In this document: in pieces, positions 10,301 through 21,369 of the stretch
How positions within the stretch are numbered: position 1 is the first letter of the stretch
Layout of the letters: every line of letters begins with the position of its first letter
Source: Chondrosia reniformis
Taxonomy: Eukaryota; Porifera; Demospongiae; Chondrillida; Chondrillidae
DNA: 64,000 bases
Reading direction: 5' to 3'
Assembly (NCBI GenBank): GCA_947172415.1
Contig: OX359193.1
Coordinates: forward strand, 8,643,501 to 8,707,500
Made by a program: the position numbers and the translations under genes
Notes under the pieces: model-generated
The model's input: the letters and a program-made list of their open reading frames with translations, nothing else
What the model was told of the DNA's origin: nothing
Database searches by the model: none

Positions 10301-13300
10301 AGTTGAATAAAGAATTAGTACATTAACTTTGTTTATAATACATTCACAGGTCTACTACCTTCTGATATTTGCTGGACATTTTAGTAGACATCTTCTTAAA
10401 TGACTTATTTGCAATATGATTGCTGTATTGTTTGACTGAGTCAACTGCACTTTGTGGAGCACATTCCTGCAAACCGTCCACCCTTGAGATGCACAGGGAG
10501 ATGGCTTCAGTAGAATGGTCAGTAGGTGTGTCCTCTGATAAGAGGGCGGAGGTCTTATTATTCCACTCCTTTATCTAACAAGGACAAAAGCATTGACATT
10601 CAATACAAGATAAATAAATTTGTTCATGTTGCATGACTGATAATTAAAGGGTTAACCTCTTTAAGACTCATGTAGTACTTGACACAGATCATATAAAGGT
10701 CCCTTTTCTGCTGACATTTTTTCATTACAATTTGATACTGTTGTGCAACATCTTTCAAAGCTGTTGCAACTCTATCTGAAGATTTTTCTTGATAAGGATT
10801 GTCCACTACCTCAGAGCATCCTGCTGATAACACTGGCTTCCTCAACTCCCTTCCATCCTCTTGCAGCTTAAAGACATAGTCATCAGCTGTCTAGAATGAC
10901 AGGAGCAATCACATCTGACTCACACTACATACAGCCTCCCATACCATGTATCTGATGTCTTATATATCACATCTGATTCACTACATACAGCCTCCCATAC
11001 CATGTATCTGATGTCTTATATATCACATCTGATTCACTACATACAGCCTCCCATACCATGTATCTGATGTCTTATATATCACATCTGACTCACTACATAC
11101 AGCCTCCCATACCATGTATCTGATGTCTTATATATCACATCTGACACACTACATACAGCCTCCAATACCATGTATCTGATGTCTTATATAGTGACTCACT
11201 TCTTTCACTTTGGAAATATAAATCTCAAATTTTTGTCCATTTTCAAGAGCTTCTTCCAAACTCACTCCAAGGCTAATGTCTGGATCCAGTAGGTCCGTCA
11301 AGTGACCATCAAGTACACCTTTCACCTAAAAGAGGCGTGGTTAGTGTGGTTACTATGGAAATCTTAAGAATATTGGATAGCCAAACCTTATCCACAGATC
11401 GTAGGAAATAGCCCAATTTCATCTGGTGATCGAGGATTGCTTTGTGTTGGCCCCAAAAGACATTAAATTGTGCCTCTTCCTCATCAAGACTGCCTTCCAA
11501 GCTCCTGAGGTAGTTAACCATGAGGACATGCTCCCTAGTACCAGACATGGTTACATTAACCTTCTCAAGATCGCTCAAGTATCTGATAAAATGAGAAGAA
11601 GGTATGTAGTTTGGGGTTATTAGTATACTATTTGATCTCACCTTGTGAATCGCTTTATAATTTCCCTTGTTTCGGTAATTTCTGTGACAACTTCCTCTTT
11701 GGCTGTTAAGTGCTTGGAAAGAAGTTGCTCAATGTCTTTAAAACATTCAACCACAAGTTTTTCTTTTAATGGAGCCATTCTGTCCTTTAGAGTACGCTTG
11801 GTTTCAAGATAGTAAAACTGCATACGCTCAAATATCTATATAATGAATAGATGTATGTGTGGATGGTTGGATGGGTGGATGGGTGGATGGGTGGATGGGT
11901 GGATGGGTAGGTAGGTGGATGGGTAGGCAGGTGGATGGGTAGGTAGGTGGATGGGTAGGCAGGTGGATGGGTAGGTAGGTGGATGGGTAGGTAGGTGGAT
12001 GGGTAGGTAGGTGGATGGGTAGGCAGGTGGATGGGTAGGCAGGTGGATGGGTAGGCAGGTGGATGGGTAGGCAGGTGGATGGGTAGGCAGGTGGATGGGT
12101 AGGCAGGTGGATGGGTAGGCAGGTGGATGGGTAGGTAGGTGGATGAATGATCATGTACCAATCTATGCAGTAACCACATTTTATGGTCATAGTCCAGTTC
12201 TCCCTTGCACTCCATGGGTAGATCTTTACTTGGCAGACCCTTCAACACAGGTTCATAGACATAGACTAACTGAAAATACCAAATACAGCAAGGATGTGAG
12301 GAACAGTTATAGGAAGAGCAAGTTTACAAATATGGAGCAGTAGAGGAGTAAGTCAGCTTACATGAATTCTCTTTGCTATTGCATCATTGACAACACTTCT
12401 CTTTAAGCCAAAGGGTCCGGATGTCTTCATCAGATAGACCTCTTTAATCTTGCAGGGAAAAGACTGCAGGGGCAGTGGAATGACCCCATCTGTGTATGTT
12501 ACTTGCATCACTACTGAATTGAGTTCACTCACTGTAAGCTGTTCCAGCAACTGCTTAGACACAGCAGAGGGGACATTCCTTCCATTAATTATAATGGTAA
12601 CACCCTCTCTTTGAAACTCTTCACTATTAATGCAATTAATATATCCTTCAAGTGATATATTCCTAAGGATATGGCAAATCTTACGGAATGTTAGCAGTGA
12701 AGTACTCAATAGTTGGTTGGTAATCATCAAAACCGCCTTTCTGTTCCAAACACTTCATTCCAGTGCATGGAAAAAATAGAATAAATCTTTCACTTTCAAA
12801 GCTTCCTGCAACAACCAAAAACATAATTTCTTGACCTAATAATTACCACATGTAATCTTATATATACTAGTACACAGTAGCCCCTCCCACTAACAGGGAG
12901 TACACAGAAGCCCCTCCCACTAACAGGGAGTACACAGAAGCCCCTCCCACTAACAGGGATTAGACAGAAGCCCCTCCCACTAACAGGGATTAGACAGAAG
13001 CCCCTCCCACTAACAGGGATTAGACAGAAGCCCCTCCCATTTAACAGATCATACACAGTGGCCCCTCCCACTTGAAACTTCCAAACCTAACAAATTACTA
13101 TCAACACCATTTATATTCCACCCATTAATGTATTATGAAAATAGTTACCTATTTAATAAATCTAGTAATTTGTTAGACAAGACCAAACACTCGAGCAGCA
13201 AACTGACAAACATGATCACTTTAGCCAGTACAAGCTGATCTAAAAGTTGTGTAAGAAATCACTCGGTACACAAAGCTATATATGGCAACTGTGTGCAGCC

Positions 13301-14109
13301 TGTGTGATTGGCCACAAGTGGGGAGTAATGATAACACTGTAGGATGCAACAGTTATTCTACAACCCTGGGCGATAGACCACTCTACACAACTACTGAGAG
13401 GGCAGCTATTGAGATATGCTTGCTACTAAACAGTGCACACGATGCTACAGTTAGAGTGAACTTTGCAATTGGTATTGCATGAAGAGACAAATTCTCTGAA
13501 CCTATAAACTGCAAAGATAAATATGGTCACAACTTGCAGGGCTTGGCAATTATACCTCTAAAGGTGGCCATGCCCCTTTGGGGAGTGCTAAATCAGCTCA
13601 CTGGACAGCAGTAGTCTCTATATGACACACAATTCGGCGACAATTATCAAATGAATTATAACACATAATACTATGAAGCCTCAAATTTCAATCGGTTTTG
13701 GAATTCTTCTTCTTAGAGTCTTAGAGTTGGTAGACTTGAATCTTCTTTAAATAAGGATCAGTGTGAATTACTTCTCGAGGTACGTGGTTACTATGCCAAG
13801 GACCTCTAAAACAGTGATATAACTGAATGGCTATACGGTGGTATGACATTACGGGCCGCTTGTGCCAAAGCTCACTAGTGAACGAAATGTGCTTAAGGGA
13901 GTAACGCTTTATCCTTTAATAGGAGCCTATTCCTACACTGTGATGTGGCACCCACCTGGTAGAATAGCAATCTGCTTCTCCAGACTGGAACGAAACCGGG
14001 CTGCAAACAGGCGATCGGACTCTATTGGAATGGATATGGAAGAATGTCCAAAATTATGGAAAAATTCTTCTTCTTGGGTAGTTTTAAGATTTAAAGACTC
14101 TTTCGCCAT
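7351..14109 (-). CDS. MCF2L: Dbl-family RhoGEF of the MCF2L/DBS type
   Basis: 22 coding exons, 1097 aa: 14109-13956, 12805-12685, 12623-12362, 12269-12159, 11835-11642, 11582-11387, 11325-11200, 10890-10657, 10574-10359, 10295-10122, 10060-9932, 9816-9707, 9522-9453, 9391-9140, 9049-8936, 8867-8691, 8409-8317, 8149-8071, 8017-7948, 7881-7773, 7714-7622, 7560-7351. Domain order: Sec14/CRAL-TRIO (~45-216), spectrin-like helices (~220-540), Pro-rich linker (~565-590), DH (~610-790, with [14 protein letters not shown] and [18 protein letters not shown]), PH (~822-940), SH3 (~1030-1095, with YGWWWVRA). This order and length match human MCF2L (DBS), which activates RhoA/Cdc42 at membranes. DBL/MCF2 is the nearest alternative. 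Head to head with FIBP. Confidence 0.85.
8427..8695. repeat. 32-bp minisatellite containing the splice donor of the PH-domain exon
   Basis: About 8.4 copies of a 32-bp unit lie in the RhoGEF intron between exons 8867-8691 and 8409-8317. On the minus strand each unit carries CCTGTATGTCC. That is exactly the exon end CCT followed by the donor GTATGTCC. Because 32 is not a multiple of 3 and the unit lacks stops, all three minus frames stay open through the array. Confidence 0.9.
10912..11190. repeat. 56-bp tandem repeat, about 5 copies
   Basis: Near-perfect 56-bp units with landmarks CACATCTGATTCACTACATA and CCATGTATCTGATGTCTTAT fill most of the RhoGEF intron between exons 11325-11200 and 10890-10657. 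Confidence 0.9.
11845..12150. repeat. GGAT/GGGTAGGT-type short tandem array
   Basis: About 300 bp of 8- and 16-bp units (GGATGGGTAGGCAGGT and GGATGGGTAGGTAGGT variants) sit in the RhoGEF intron just 3' of the exon ending the Sec14 domain. Open frames through it are compositional artefacts. Confidence 0.9.
12880..13070. repeat. 30-bp tandem repeat, about 6 copies
   Basis: Units around CCCCTCCCACTAACAGGGA repeat in the long RhoGEF intron between exons 14109-13956 and 12805-12685. Confidence 0.9.
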
Positions 14110-14262
14110 CCTGTGCTCAGTGTAGCTTATCAGTAGTATCTACAATATTGTGGGATGTGCCTGTACAAGCTGATGCATAAACAGGAATCCGTACGAGCAG
14201 CCACAGAAGTGCGTCACGAAGGCTTGTATTACATGTGGTTTACGTAAGAATTAAACACTCAC

Positions 14263-14335
14263 GGTTAAACGATTCCATTTCTTCCTCGCTCAAAGGAGGG
14301 TGTTCTGAGGGGTCGAATCGCTGGCTACATGCCAT
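14263..14335 (-). CDS. Possible alternative first coding exon of the MCF2L-type gene
   Basis: An ATG at 14335 opens 24 codons (MACSQRFDPSEH..., ending FN plus one base) before a good donor, C|gtgagtg. Joined to the exon starting at 14109 it would hit a stop, as an upstream ORF. Joined to the exon at 12805-12685 it stays in frame, because both this exon and 14109-13956 end in phase 1. It therefore looks like a mutually exclusive first exon, or otherwise 5' UTR with an upstream ORF. Confidence 0.45.
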
Positions 14336-14422
14336 CTTAGTAGTCCATGGTCGATTTGCAGACTATGATAGCTGATTAATCCAAGGAATTCGATTAGCGA
14401 CAAATAAACTCCGCCCATTAAG
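14336..14422. promoter_or_regulatory. Probable bidirectional promoter between RhoGEF and FIBP
   Basis: Only 87 bp separate the upstream ATG of the minus-strand gene from the FIBP ATG. No TATA box is obvious. The FIBP start lies in AAGATGGCGG, a YY1-like sequence often found at TATA-less starts. That a single shared element drives both genes is inference. Confidence 0.45.
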
Positions 14423-16343
14423 ATGGCGGAGGATAAGAGTCAACCGTGGCCGGACTTGGAAGTATCTATAACAATGCCGTACGAAGTGGATTGGAAGGCT
14501 TTTTCGCTATGGATGAATGGAAAGAGTCTTGATGATGCTACCAGAGTTAGGTTGCAGGCAGAACCGCCTTCCACAAAGGCATTTCCTCACTATGAAAAGC
14601 TAATGTTTTCAGAGACAAGGAACTATTTCAGACTATTTAAATCCCTCGAAGTATATCTGCACTCGCCTCCCACTCTTTACACACAAGTTAGTACATGATA
14701 ATGATTTAATCTAGTCTAATAGCTCTAATAGACTGGAAGTGTTCCTCACTGTACTCGCTATACACACGCTAGAACATGTTTTTAAATCCTTAAGTATGTA
14801 GTAACGTGCAATAAAGCTATAATGAAGAGGCGGAGCCAAGGGGGGCGGTGCCCCTCCCTGGGCTAACCGTACCTACAATATCCCAGGCCAGGCACCCAGG
14901 GGTCGAACCTGTCCCGGGCACCCAGGGATCGAACCTGTCCCGGGCACCCAGGGATCCGAACCTGTCCCGGGCACCCAGGGGTCGAATCTGTCCCAGGCAC
15001 CCAGGGGTCTTATTTCAAGCAGTTGTGTCTCCAATTAGAATCCATTTAGGTTGCCAAGTTCTACCTGCGAGAGGTTGATAGTAGAGTATTATTCATTTGA
15101 TGACACGGTAGTTAGAGAGCTCCTCGGAAAGAAGCTAAATTCTAGGAATCGAAAAGATTTGGATGAAGTTAGTGAGAAGGCAGAGGTTTCCCTTTTGAGT
15201 TGCCGAAGACAATTTGACAATATTAAACGCATTCTTAAGGTATATAAATACATGTGCTCATGATGGACAGAGGGTGTGTCTATACCAAAAGTGGGCGTGT
15301 CTACTGTATGATAGGTTGTGGATGATCTGGACGGGTCCCTGGTGGACAATATACGGGAACAATTTTGTCTGCCTCATGAGCTGTCAAAGAAGTATGCTGC
15401 TCTAGTGTTTATCAGCTCCAACAGGTTTGATGCTACAAAAAGAAGTGCTGGAGGGCTGCTTCTACACCAGTTTATATTCTGTGCCATTGAAATGATTGAC
15501 CATTGGACTATAGGATCAGCAGGTATGGAGGGAAGGAGGGAGAGGGAGAGGGATAGGGGAGGGGAGAGGGAGGGGGGAGAGGAGAGGAGAGGAGAGGGGA
15601 GGGGAGGGGGAGGGAGAGAGGGAGAGGGAGAGGGAGAGGGAGGGGTTTTAACATGCATATATATATATATTATTCAAGGAGAATTAGATTTTCTGTATAC
15701 TCAGATTCAATGGTCAGAGCTGTGGACGATGATTTGGAGTTGGATCGTGACTTTCTACAGAGCCTGCATGATCTTCGGGTTAACCTCATAGACAAGGTGT
15801 GGATAGAGAAGAGACAAAAGGCAGTTATGAAAGGTGGGAGGAGGTTATAGTATGTTTATGTGGTGGACTGCAGCAAGGCCAGTTGTAGTGTCCCTCATCT
15901 CCTCAGACTTGCGGAAGAAGCTGCCCAATGCCCAGTACAGAATGGTGGACACCAACTTTCGCAAGATATCGAGATCATTTGTAGAGCACGGAGCTGATCT
16001 CATTCATACTAAAGATTTGAAGGATTTCTTTGTAGACCTAATGGAAAATATAATTGATCCTTTGAAGCAGTGCCACCTCTCACCAGAACAGGTACGACTG
16101 TGTGCCAGCGTCACAGCCACAACTGTTTCCATTTCCTGTTTCCTTTCTGGCCCATTTCTTGTTTCCATATCCTGGTCCGTTTCACCCCTCCAGGTGGATG
16201 TTCTGCTTGACAGTTTAATGAACACATTCCCTGAGGTGGAGGCAGTCCACCGGAAGGCTTCTAAAAGGTCCCAGCCGTGGTCACCAGTGTACCACCGCTA
16301 CATGTCCGTCATGAAGAAGTGTACAATTAAACTTTATTCATGA
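14423..16343 (+). CDS. FIBP: Acidic FGF intracellular-binding protein (FIBP)
   Basis: Six exons: 14423-14686, 15039-15239, 15315-15522, 15705-15833, 15907-16091, 16194-16343, 378 aa (human FIBP about 360). Family blocks are easy to see: RELLGKKLNSRNRKDLDEV, SCRRQFDNIKRILK, GSLVDNIREQF, ELDRDFLQSLHDLRV, KDLKDFFVDLMENIIDPLKQ, and PVYHRYMSVMKKCTIKLYS at the C-terminus. FIBP binds acidic FGF inside cells in vertebrates; its role in an early animal is unknown. Intron 1 carries a GC-rich tandem repeat and intron 3 a purine-rich tract. Strong identification. Confidence 0.93.
14880..15012. repeat. GC-rich tandem repeat in FIBP intron 1
   Basis: About five units of roughly 27 bp built on CCGGGCACCCAGGGGTCGAA. 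It ends about 27 bp before the predicted exon 2 acceptor. Confidence 0.85.
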
Positions 16344-16375
16344 ATTTGTGATGGTACCACGCGACAGTGCCTGAT

Positions 16376-16416
16376 TGACCGCACCGCACCGCACCGCCCG
16401 GCCCGGCCCGGCCCGT
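16376..16416. repeat. GC-rich pentamer tract (CGCAC)n/(GGCCC)n
   Basis: A run of CGCAC units is followed by GGCCC units immediately downstream of the FIBP stop codon. It is short and strongly GC-biased against the AT-rich flanks. Confidence 0.8.
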
Positions 16417-17421
16417 GCACTTTAGGGAGAGATGATTGCGCAATCTACGGTCCTCGGCGATCAGCATATCGTTGTTGGGTGTTACTAAAATGCGGAACGG
16501 TACGGAACGTTCCGCAAAGAGGAAATACGCTTTTTCCCACAGAACGTATCATTACCGCATATACTTGCATAGCGTATAGACATATTATTGCGCAATTATT
16601 GGAAGCAATAATAACTCTGTCAGATATATTCGTTCTGAAGAACTCTGTCAGATATTCGTCCTGATGTTCACCTTGTAAGTATTATACTTTATCAAATACA
16701 TTAAGCGATTCTACTAAGCTACTAAATATTTCCTGAAAACAAATATTGTTTTTTGCAAACTGCTCCCATTTCAAGTTTGAATTTGAAAGTTTTTATAACT
16801 TTGAAGGATTTGATATAAAATCACAAGCACATAAGCGTATCTCGGACATGTCATTCTGTAGAGATCTAACTATAACTATATATCTAGCTAACCATACATT
16901 CACTTTCTTATTATTTGTGTATAATGGTAGTTCCATGAGCATGCCGCCTGAACCAAAATTGATAATGCTAAACACATTAACTGATGAAGGAAGATGCAAA
17001 CAGAATTTAATAAAATAACAACTACCAAGGATGATGTATTGCTGAAAAATGTAGTTATAAGAAGTCTCCCTTTCAACTATATTAATGTACATGAAGACAA
17101 AACACCATTCGATACCAGTTAGGTGTTCATGACCAAAGCTTTGATGAAGAAGGTAAATTAAGTAAAGCTCCATAGCTCCTAGTGAGTGCAGTAGTGTTAA
17201 CATCACATACATACACTAATATAACTATAGATACAATCAGAAATCATGTTTATTTTATATGTCATTACTCTATGGTGTTTTGTGTGTATGTATTGTTTTC
17301 ATTATAGCCTTTGTACAGGTGTAGTGCAATTAACTCCCTATAATTCATTTTGTTTTTGTGTCTCTTTAAAACATTATTGTGTTCTGTAGTTTGACCTTTA
17401 ATGAAACTTCTGACTTGACAG

Positions 17422-18918
17422 AAGTACAGACTGGGAGTGAGATTGGAGCTTCTAAATATAAAATGTCTTCAGCTCCTCCGAGCAATAATTAACAATGAAA
17501 TCAAAAAGATTGACCTGGAAGCCAAGGAGAACACTCCAGTAAACTATAGAAAGTAAGACCATTGAATGTAAGAACTCACGTAGCATGTAGTACATGACCC
17601 AGCAGAGCTGAAGCATAAAGAGAAGACTCTTGTAAATGGTATTATGGTAGCTCCATGTTTGGAAAGGGTATTATGGTAGCTCCATGTTTGGAAAGGAAAT
17701 AGATTCTTCCTTTTGCGTCAAGCATTGGACCAATGAATAGGATTTAGAAACCACCTTTACTAATACTATGAATAATCGATGTGATAATCAAACCACAAGT
17801 AATAATCAATCAAACATCATAAAGAGGGAAAAACACGAAAGAAGCAATTGCTGGGAATCGAACCCAGGACAGCTGGTTATGACCACCAGTTGCTCTGCCA
17901 CTGAGCTACAACTGCCACAGCAATGTTCCCCTCATGCTCTCCCTCTTAAGCTAACTATATACAACTAATAATTGGTGTACATTCTTAATCAGTGGTGATT
18001 CTCTTCATCAGTACAAGCTGAAAATCAAGATGCAATGCTATGCATTGTAAAGCCTGCGCAAAAGGTTTTCTATAAGATATGGCCTTGAAATTGATAGCAT
18101 TCAAGCGCCGACCAGAATTGGTGAACTGAGCATCTAAGAACCAGCAATTAGTTCAAGTTTAAATACTTATTTACATTTTACTTTGCTTGTTTTGATGTAG
18201 CAATCCAATTATAACTCAAAATCACCAACTAGAACTTTGAAGGTATACTCCTGCAGAAATTACATTTATAAACACAGTTGGCATACTATACGTATACTCT
18301 ATGTACTCGGTGATAGATATTTACTATATATATATCTGTTTTTTAACTCGGAGGGGGCTATGTACTTTAGCTACGCAGTAGTTGATTGTATTTGATTGTT
18401 TTACCTGAATCAATTATAGATTCTGTGTTTGTGATTCTTTTATAAGTAGTGTCTTAGAGGGCTGTCACTTGAAGGTGATCTAAGCATTCTACCTGAAGAA
18501 CAATACATGCAAGATATGGAAGGTGACACAACTCAATATGACCTTCAACCTGGTGAAGGTCCACCGAGGACCAACTCCATTGGTGCCTTGGTAACTAGAG
18601 ATGTTACGCGTATCACTCTTACAAGGCAAAAGTGGGTTTCCTTGAGGAGGATATTCAGTCTGGTGTTCCTTCGGCACACTGGATGTTGTCAGACATTTTC
18701 ATTCAAAAACTTCAGAAGGCTAAAGTATGTCCTTGCTCCATCCATGGCAGCAAGAAGTTCAAGAACATCCATGTCCTGTTTGTGTTTAGGCAAAGCAGGA
18801 AGAGAAAGAGAAGAAAAGAAAACTCTGGAAATGAACTTGGATTCCAAGACTCCAATTTTGTGGAACTGGCTTTGAGGGTCCTAGGACTAATGTGTGATGG
18901 ACAAAACAAAACTTTGCA
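17422..18918 (+). pseudogene. Exon-like segments inside the transposon, source unknown
   Basis: 17422-17552 is bounded by ttgacag|AAG and AAA|gtaaga and reads KYRLGVRLELLNIKCLQLLR, then AIINNEIKKIDL. 18487-18596 reads ...LPEEQYMQDMEGDTTQYDLQ and ends at TTG|gtaact. From about 18620 a frame reads VGFLEEDIQSGVPSAHWML and ends FVELALRVLGLMCDGQNKTLQ. The leucine-rich helical character resembles the armadillo/RIH-associated region of IP3-receptor-type proteins, but I cannot confirm that. They could be captured host gene fragments (Pack-type) or a genuine nested gene. Joining of the segments is not established. Confidence 0.4.
17844..17915 (-). tRNA. tRNA-like sequence (CAT in loop), likely degenerate or SINE-derived
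   Basis: On the minus strand the acceptor stem GCAGTTG/CAATTGC pairs throughout (one G-T). The D-arm TAGCTCAGTGGCAGAGCA and the T-arm CTGGGTTCGATTCCCAG are canonical, giving good A and B boxes. The anticodon arm is irregular: CTGG/CCAG encloses nine bases containing CAT instead of seven. That, and its location inside a transposon, argue for a tRNA-Met-derived relic rather than a working gene. Confidence 0.55.
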
Positions 18919-19526
18919 GGTAAATTGCAAGAAGAAATTAAGTACCATATTTACTATTGTTATGAAACAGGTGGAGATTTCTTCGCTGATACTTGCATAA
19001 TATCAGTTCTATTCATGTACTTCAAACTGGTATACAATAACTCTTAATTTGTTGTTGCTTTTTCTACTACTTCTTCTTATTTATATATAGGACAGTAAAA
19101 CATTACATCTTGGCAAGTATGTACAAGGACACAGGCTCAGCAGTTAAAGAAATGTTTTATTTATGTACTTATACTTTTTAATATTTTTTATAATATCAGT
19201 TTAGTGCATATATTTACATTACCTTGTTTTTTAGGATCATCAGTGTAAAAAAGATATATATATCTCACCTCCCTTTGGGTTAGGAGGCATACAGCCCATG
19301 CTACCAGTATTTTGGCGCCTAATTCGACTATATTCCACCCCTTTTCATTGTCAAAAGTATTCAGTTAAATGTATAATATCAATTTGAATGTTAATTACAT
19401 AATTATAACTAAGATATAATAATAATAAGTAAATATCTTACGAAACCGCTAACGTTTTGTAACGCATCACGTGCTGCGGAACGTTCCGTTCCGTTCCGCA
19501 TTTTAGTAACACCCTCGTTGTTTAAA

Positions 19527-21353
19527 ATGTCTCTCCTAATTTTGGCAGTCATCGGACTCGCGGCACTGTCAAAAGCTCTCTCTTTTTCAAATATATATCC
19601 ATCGAATGAATATGAACCGAATACGCAGATATTTCTGAAAGGAGTGGAATCTAGCTGCGTTAATGAATTAGCTTTCCGTACTCTATACTGCTCCGATCCG
19701 CGTGGCCCAGTAAAGCTCGGTGATACTGCGTGGAGTTCTAGAGAGCTTATGAGAAGAGGCAATGTAGTCGTGACGCCTCACAAAGTTCATGCGGGTAGAG
19801 ACGCGGAGTGTCTCAAGTTGTGCGAGCGGAACATACCGAAGGACCAGCTTGGTGATCTGGTGAGAGGAATCGAAGAGAATGTTACGATAGATTTGGTTCT
19901 GGATGGCTTATCTCTAGTTACTGTAACCACTCACCCGACCACGCGCATCCTTCAATACCAGACTGGCGTTAGGTTGGGTTACAAGGAACAGGGAAAGTAC
20001 TACTTACACAATCACATAGACCTCTTCATTCAGTACAGGAGGTCCTCCATTGAGGATGGTGGGCGGATCGAGGTTTTATCATTTCTGGGCGTGGCAAGGA
20101 ACATTCACCCTCAGGGACTCCAAGTGAGGAGCAAGGGCTGTGTTGAGAATGTCTTACAGATGAGAGGGGCACACCTTCCTGTAAACCCGCCTAGTGATGT
20201 AGCCCTCACAGTAACATACAGTATTACCTGGGAGGGGGCGGAGCCAGGAGCAACTAGCTGGGACTACTACCTCAAGGTAGGAGAAGTGGACTGTGCGGCA
20301 GTCTTCATCTGGTTAGGGGCAGTACTGCTGGTGTCTGTCAGCTTGCTGTGTCGTGCAAGGAGAACACACAGATTGTGTAGTTCAGTAAGTGTGTCTGCTC
20401 TGGTCCGTTGTAGACCTTCCTCTCCTCTGCTGCAGGAACAACCAGTTCACGGTGGAGCACCTGGCTTGGTGCACCCCATGGTGTTCACAGTGCTCGTGGG
20501 ATCAGGCCTGCATCTGGCACTCATAGCTGCCATCATGCTGTCTGGTTGCCAGGTTACCCTGTGGAGCTCCACCCATGGAGAAGCCATACAGATACCAGCC
20601 ATCATCAGTGCAGGTCTGGCTGCTGGATACCAAACAGGAAGAATTTACCGTTTAGTGGGAGGGGCATGGGGAGGGGCAAGGTGCATGCTGACTGCTGCTC
20701 TGATGGCATTCCTCTATCCAGCTGGTGGAGTGTGTGTGGAGGTGTTGCTGAATGTTGCAATGTTGCCAGTGTATTACTTATTTCCCTTGTCCTTTGATCA
20801 TCTATCACTTTTAGTCTTGCAGTGGTGTGGATTATCACTGCTGCCCATTGCATGTGGCCTCTCTTGTGGTTACCATAGGCAACCACAGGACCCGCCCTCT
20901 CAACCACATACTCCAACTAAACAAGGTCACCTAAAAGAGAAGTGGAAATCTCCAGTCTTTGTGTCCCTATTGACTGGATTTTTGTTATTTGTTGCCATTT
21001 TGCTACCACTGAATGCAGTAGTGAGATCTGTGTTAACTGGGCATTACCTCTTTGTCCTAGAAGTGCTACTGGGAACACTTGTCACTCTAGTTACGCTGGC
21101 ATCCTGTCTCCCCCCGATCATGTCAGTATGGTTACATGGAGGGAATCCATTGTGGCTATGGCTCTCCTTCCACAGTACTGCTAGCTGTGCATTTTATATA
21201 TTTGTGTACTCTTTTATCCATTATCTTGTTTATTTTGGAATTACAGGGTTTACCCCTCTAGTGTTTTACACTGGTCGCCTGTTAGTTGTATGTTTTGGTG
21301 TGTGGTTGATAGCTGGTTCATTTGGCTCCTTTCTATGGCTGTGCAGACGTTAG
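19527..21353 (+). CDS. TM9SF (EMP70/nonaspanin) family membrane protein, intronless
   Basis: 608 aa in one exon. The N-terminus MSLLILAVIGLAALSKALS is a signal peptide. The luminal part contains the family blocks GVRLGYKEQGKYYLHNHIDL and VTYSITWEGAEPGATSWDYY. Several hydrophobic segments follow from about residue 250, ending with ...ITGFTPLVFYTGRLLVV. TM9SF proteins act in Golgi/endosome sorting and membrane-protein delivery. The end ...SFLWLCRR lacks the usual KxD/E COPI-binding tail and the sequence is divergent. No introns occur in it while neighbours have 3-26 exons, so it may be a retrocopy. Its ATG is 12 bp beyond the transposon end. Confidence 0.8.
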   Translation: MSLLILAVIGLAALSKALSFSNIYPSNEYEPNTQIFLKGVESSCVNELAFRTLYCSDPRGPVKLGDTAWSSRELMRRGNVVVTPHKVHAGRDAECLKLCERNIPKDQLGDLVRGIEENVTIDLVLDGLSLVTVTTHPTTRILQYQTGVRLGYKEQGKYYLHNHIDLFIQYRRSSIEDGGRIEVLSFLGVARNIHPQGLQVRSKGCVENVLQMRGAHLPVNPPSDVALTVTYSITWEGAEPGATSWDYYLKVGEVDCAAVFIWLGAVLLVSVSLLCRARRTHRLCSSVSVSALVRCRPSSPLLQEQPVHGGAPGLVHPMVFTVLVGSGLHLALIAAIMLSGCQVTLWSSTHGEAIQIPAIISAGLAAGYQTGRIYRLVGGAWGGARCMLTAALMAFLYPAGGVCVEVLLNVAMLPVYYLFPLSFDHLSLLVLQWCGLSLLPIACGLSCGYHRQPQDPPSQPHTPTKQGHLKEKWKSPVFVSLLTGFLLFVAILLPLNAVVRSVLTGHYLFVLEVLLGTLVTLVTLASCLPPIMSVWLHGGNPLWLWLSFHSTASCAFYIFVYSFIHYLVYFGITGFTPLVFYTGRLLVVCFGVWLIAGSFGSFLWLCRR

Positions 21354-21369
21354 CAACAAACACTTAACT

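Larger units (their letters stand above)
16469..19522. mobile_element. 3.04-kb DNA transposon with 40-bp TIRs and 8-bp TSD
   Basis: The left end 16477-16516 and right end 19475-19514 are inverted copies, 39 of 40 matching, starting GGGTGTTACTAAAATGCGGA. Each end carries the short palindrome GCGGAACGTTCCGC or a close variant. The perfect 8-bp direct repeat TCGTTGTT flanks the element at 16469-16476 and 19515-19522. An 8-bp duplication fits hAT, P or Merlin superfamilies; the end sequence alone does not decide. No transposase ORF is recognised, so the copy is probably non-autonomous. Instead it holds exon-like open segments (17422-17552, 18487-18596, 18632-18918) and a tRNA-like sequence. Confidence 0.85.

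Noticed and set aside
16793-17212. 139-codon minus-strand ORF in the transposon as a possible transposase
   Set aside because: It lacks recognisable DDE/RNase H or BED-type motifs and its composition is that of AT-rich non-coding DNA.
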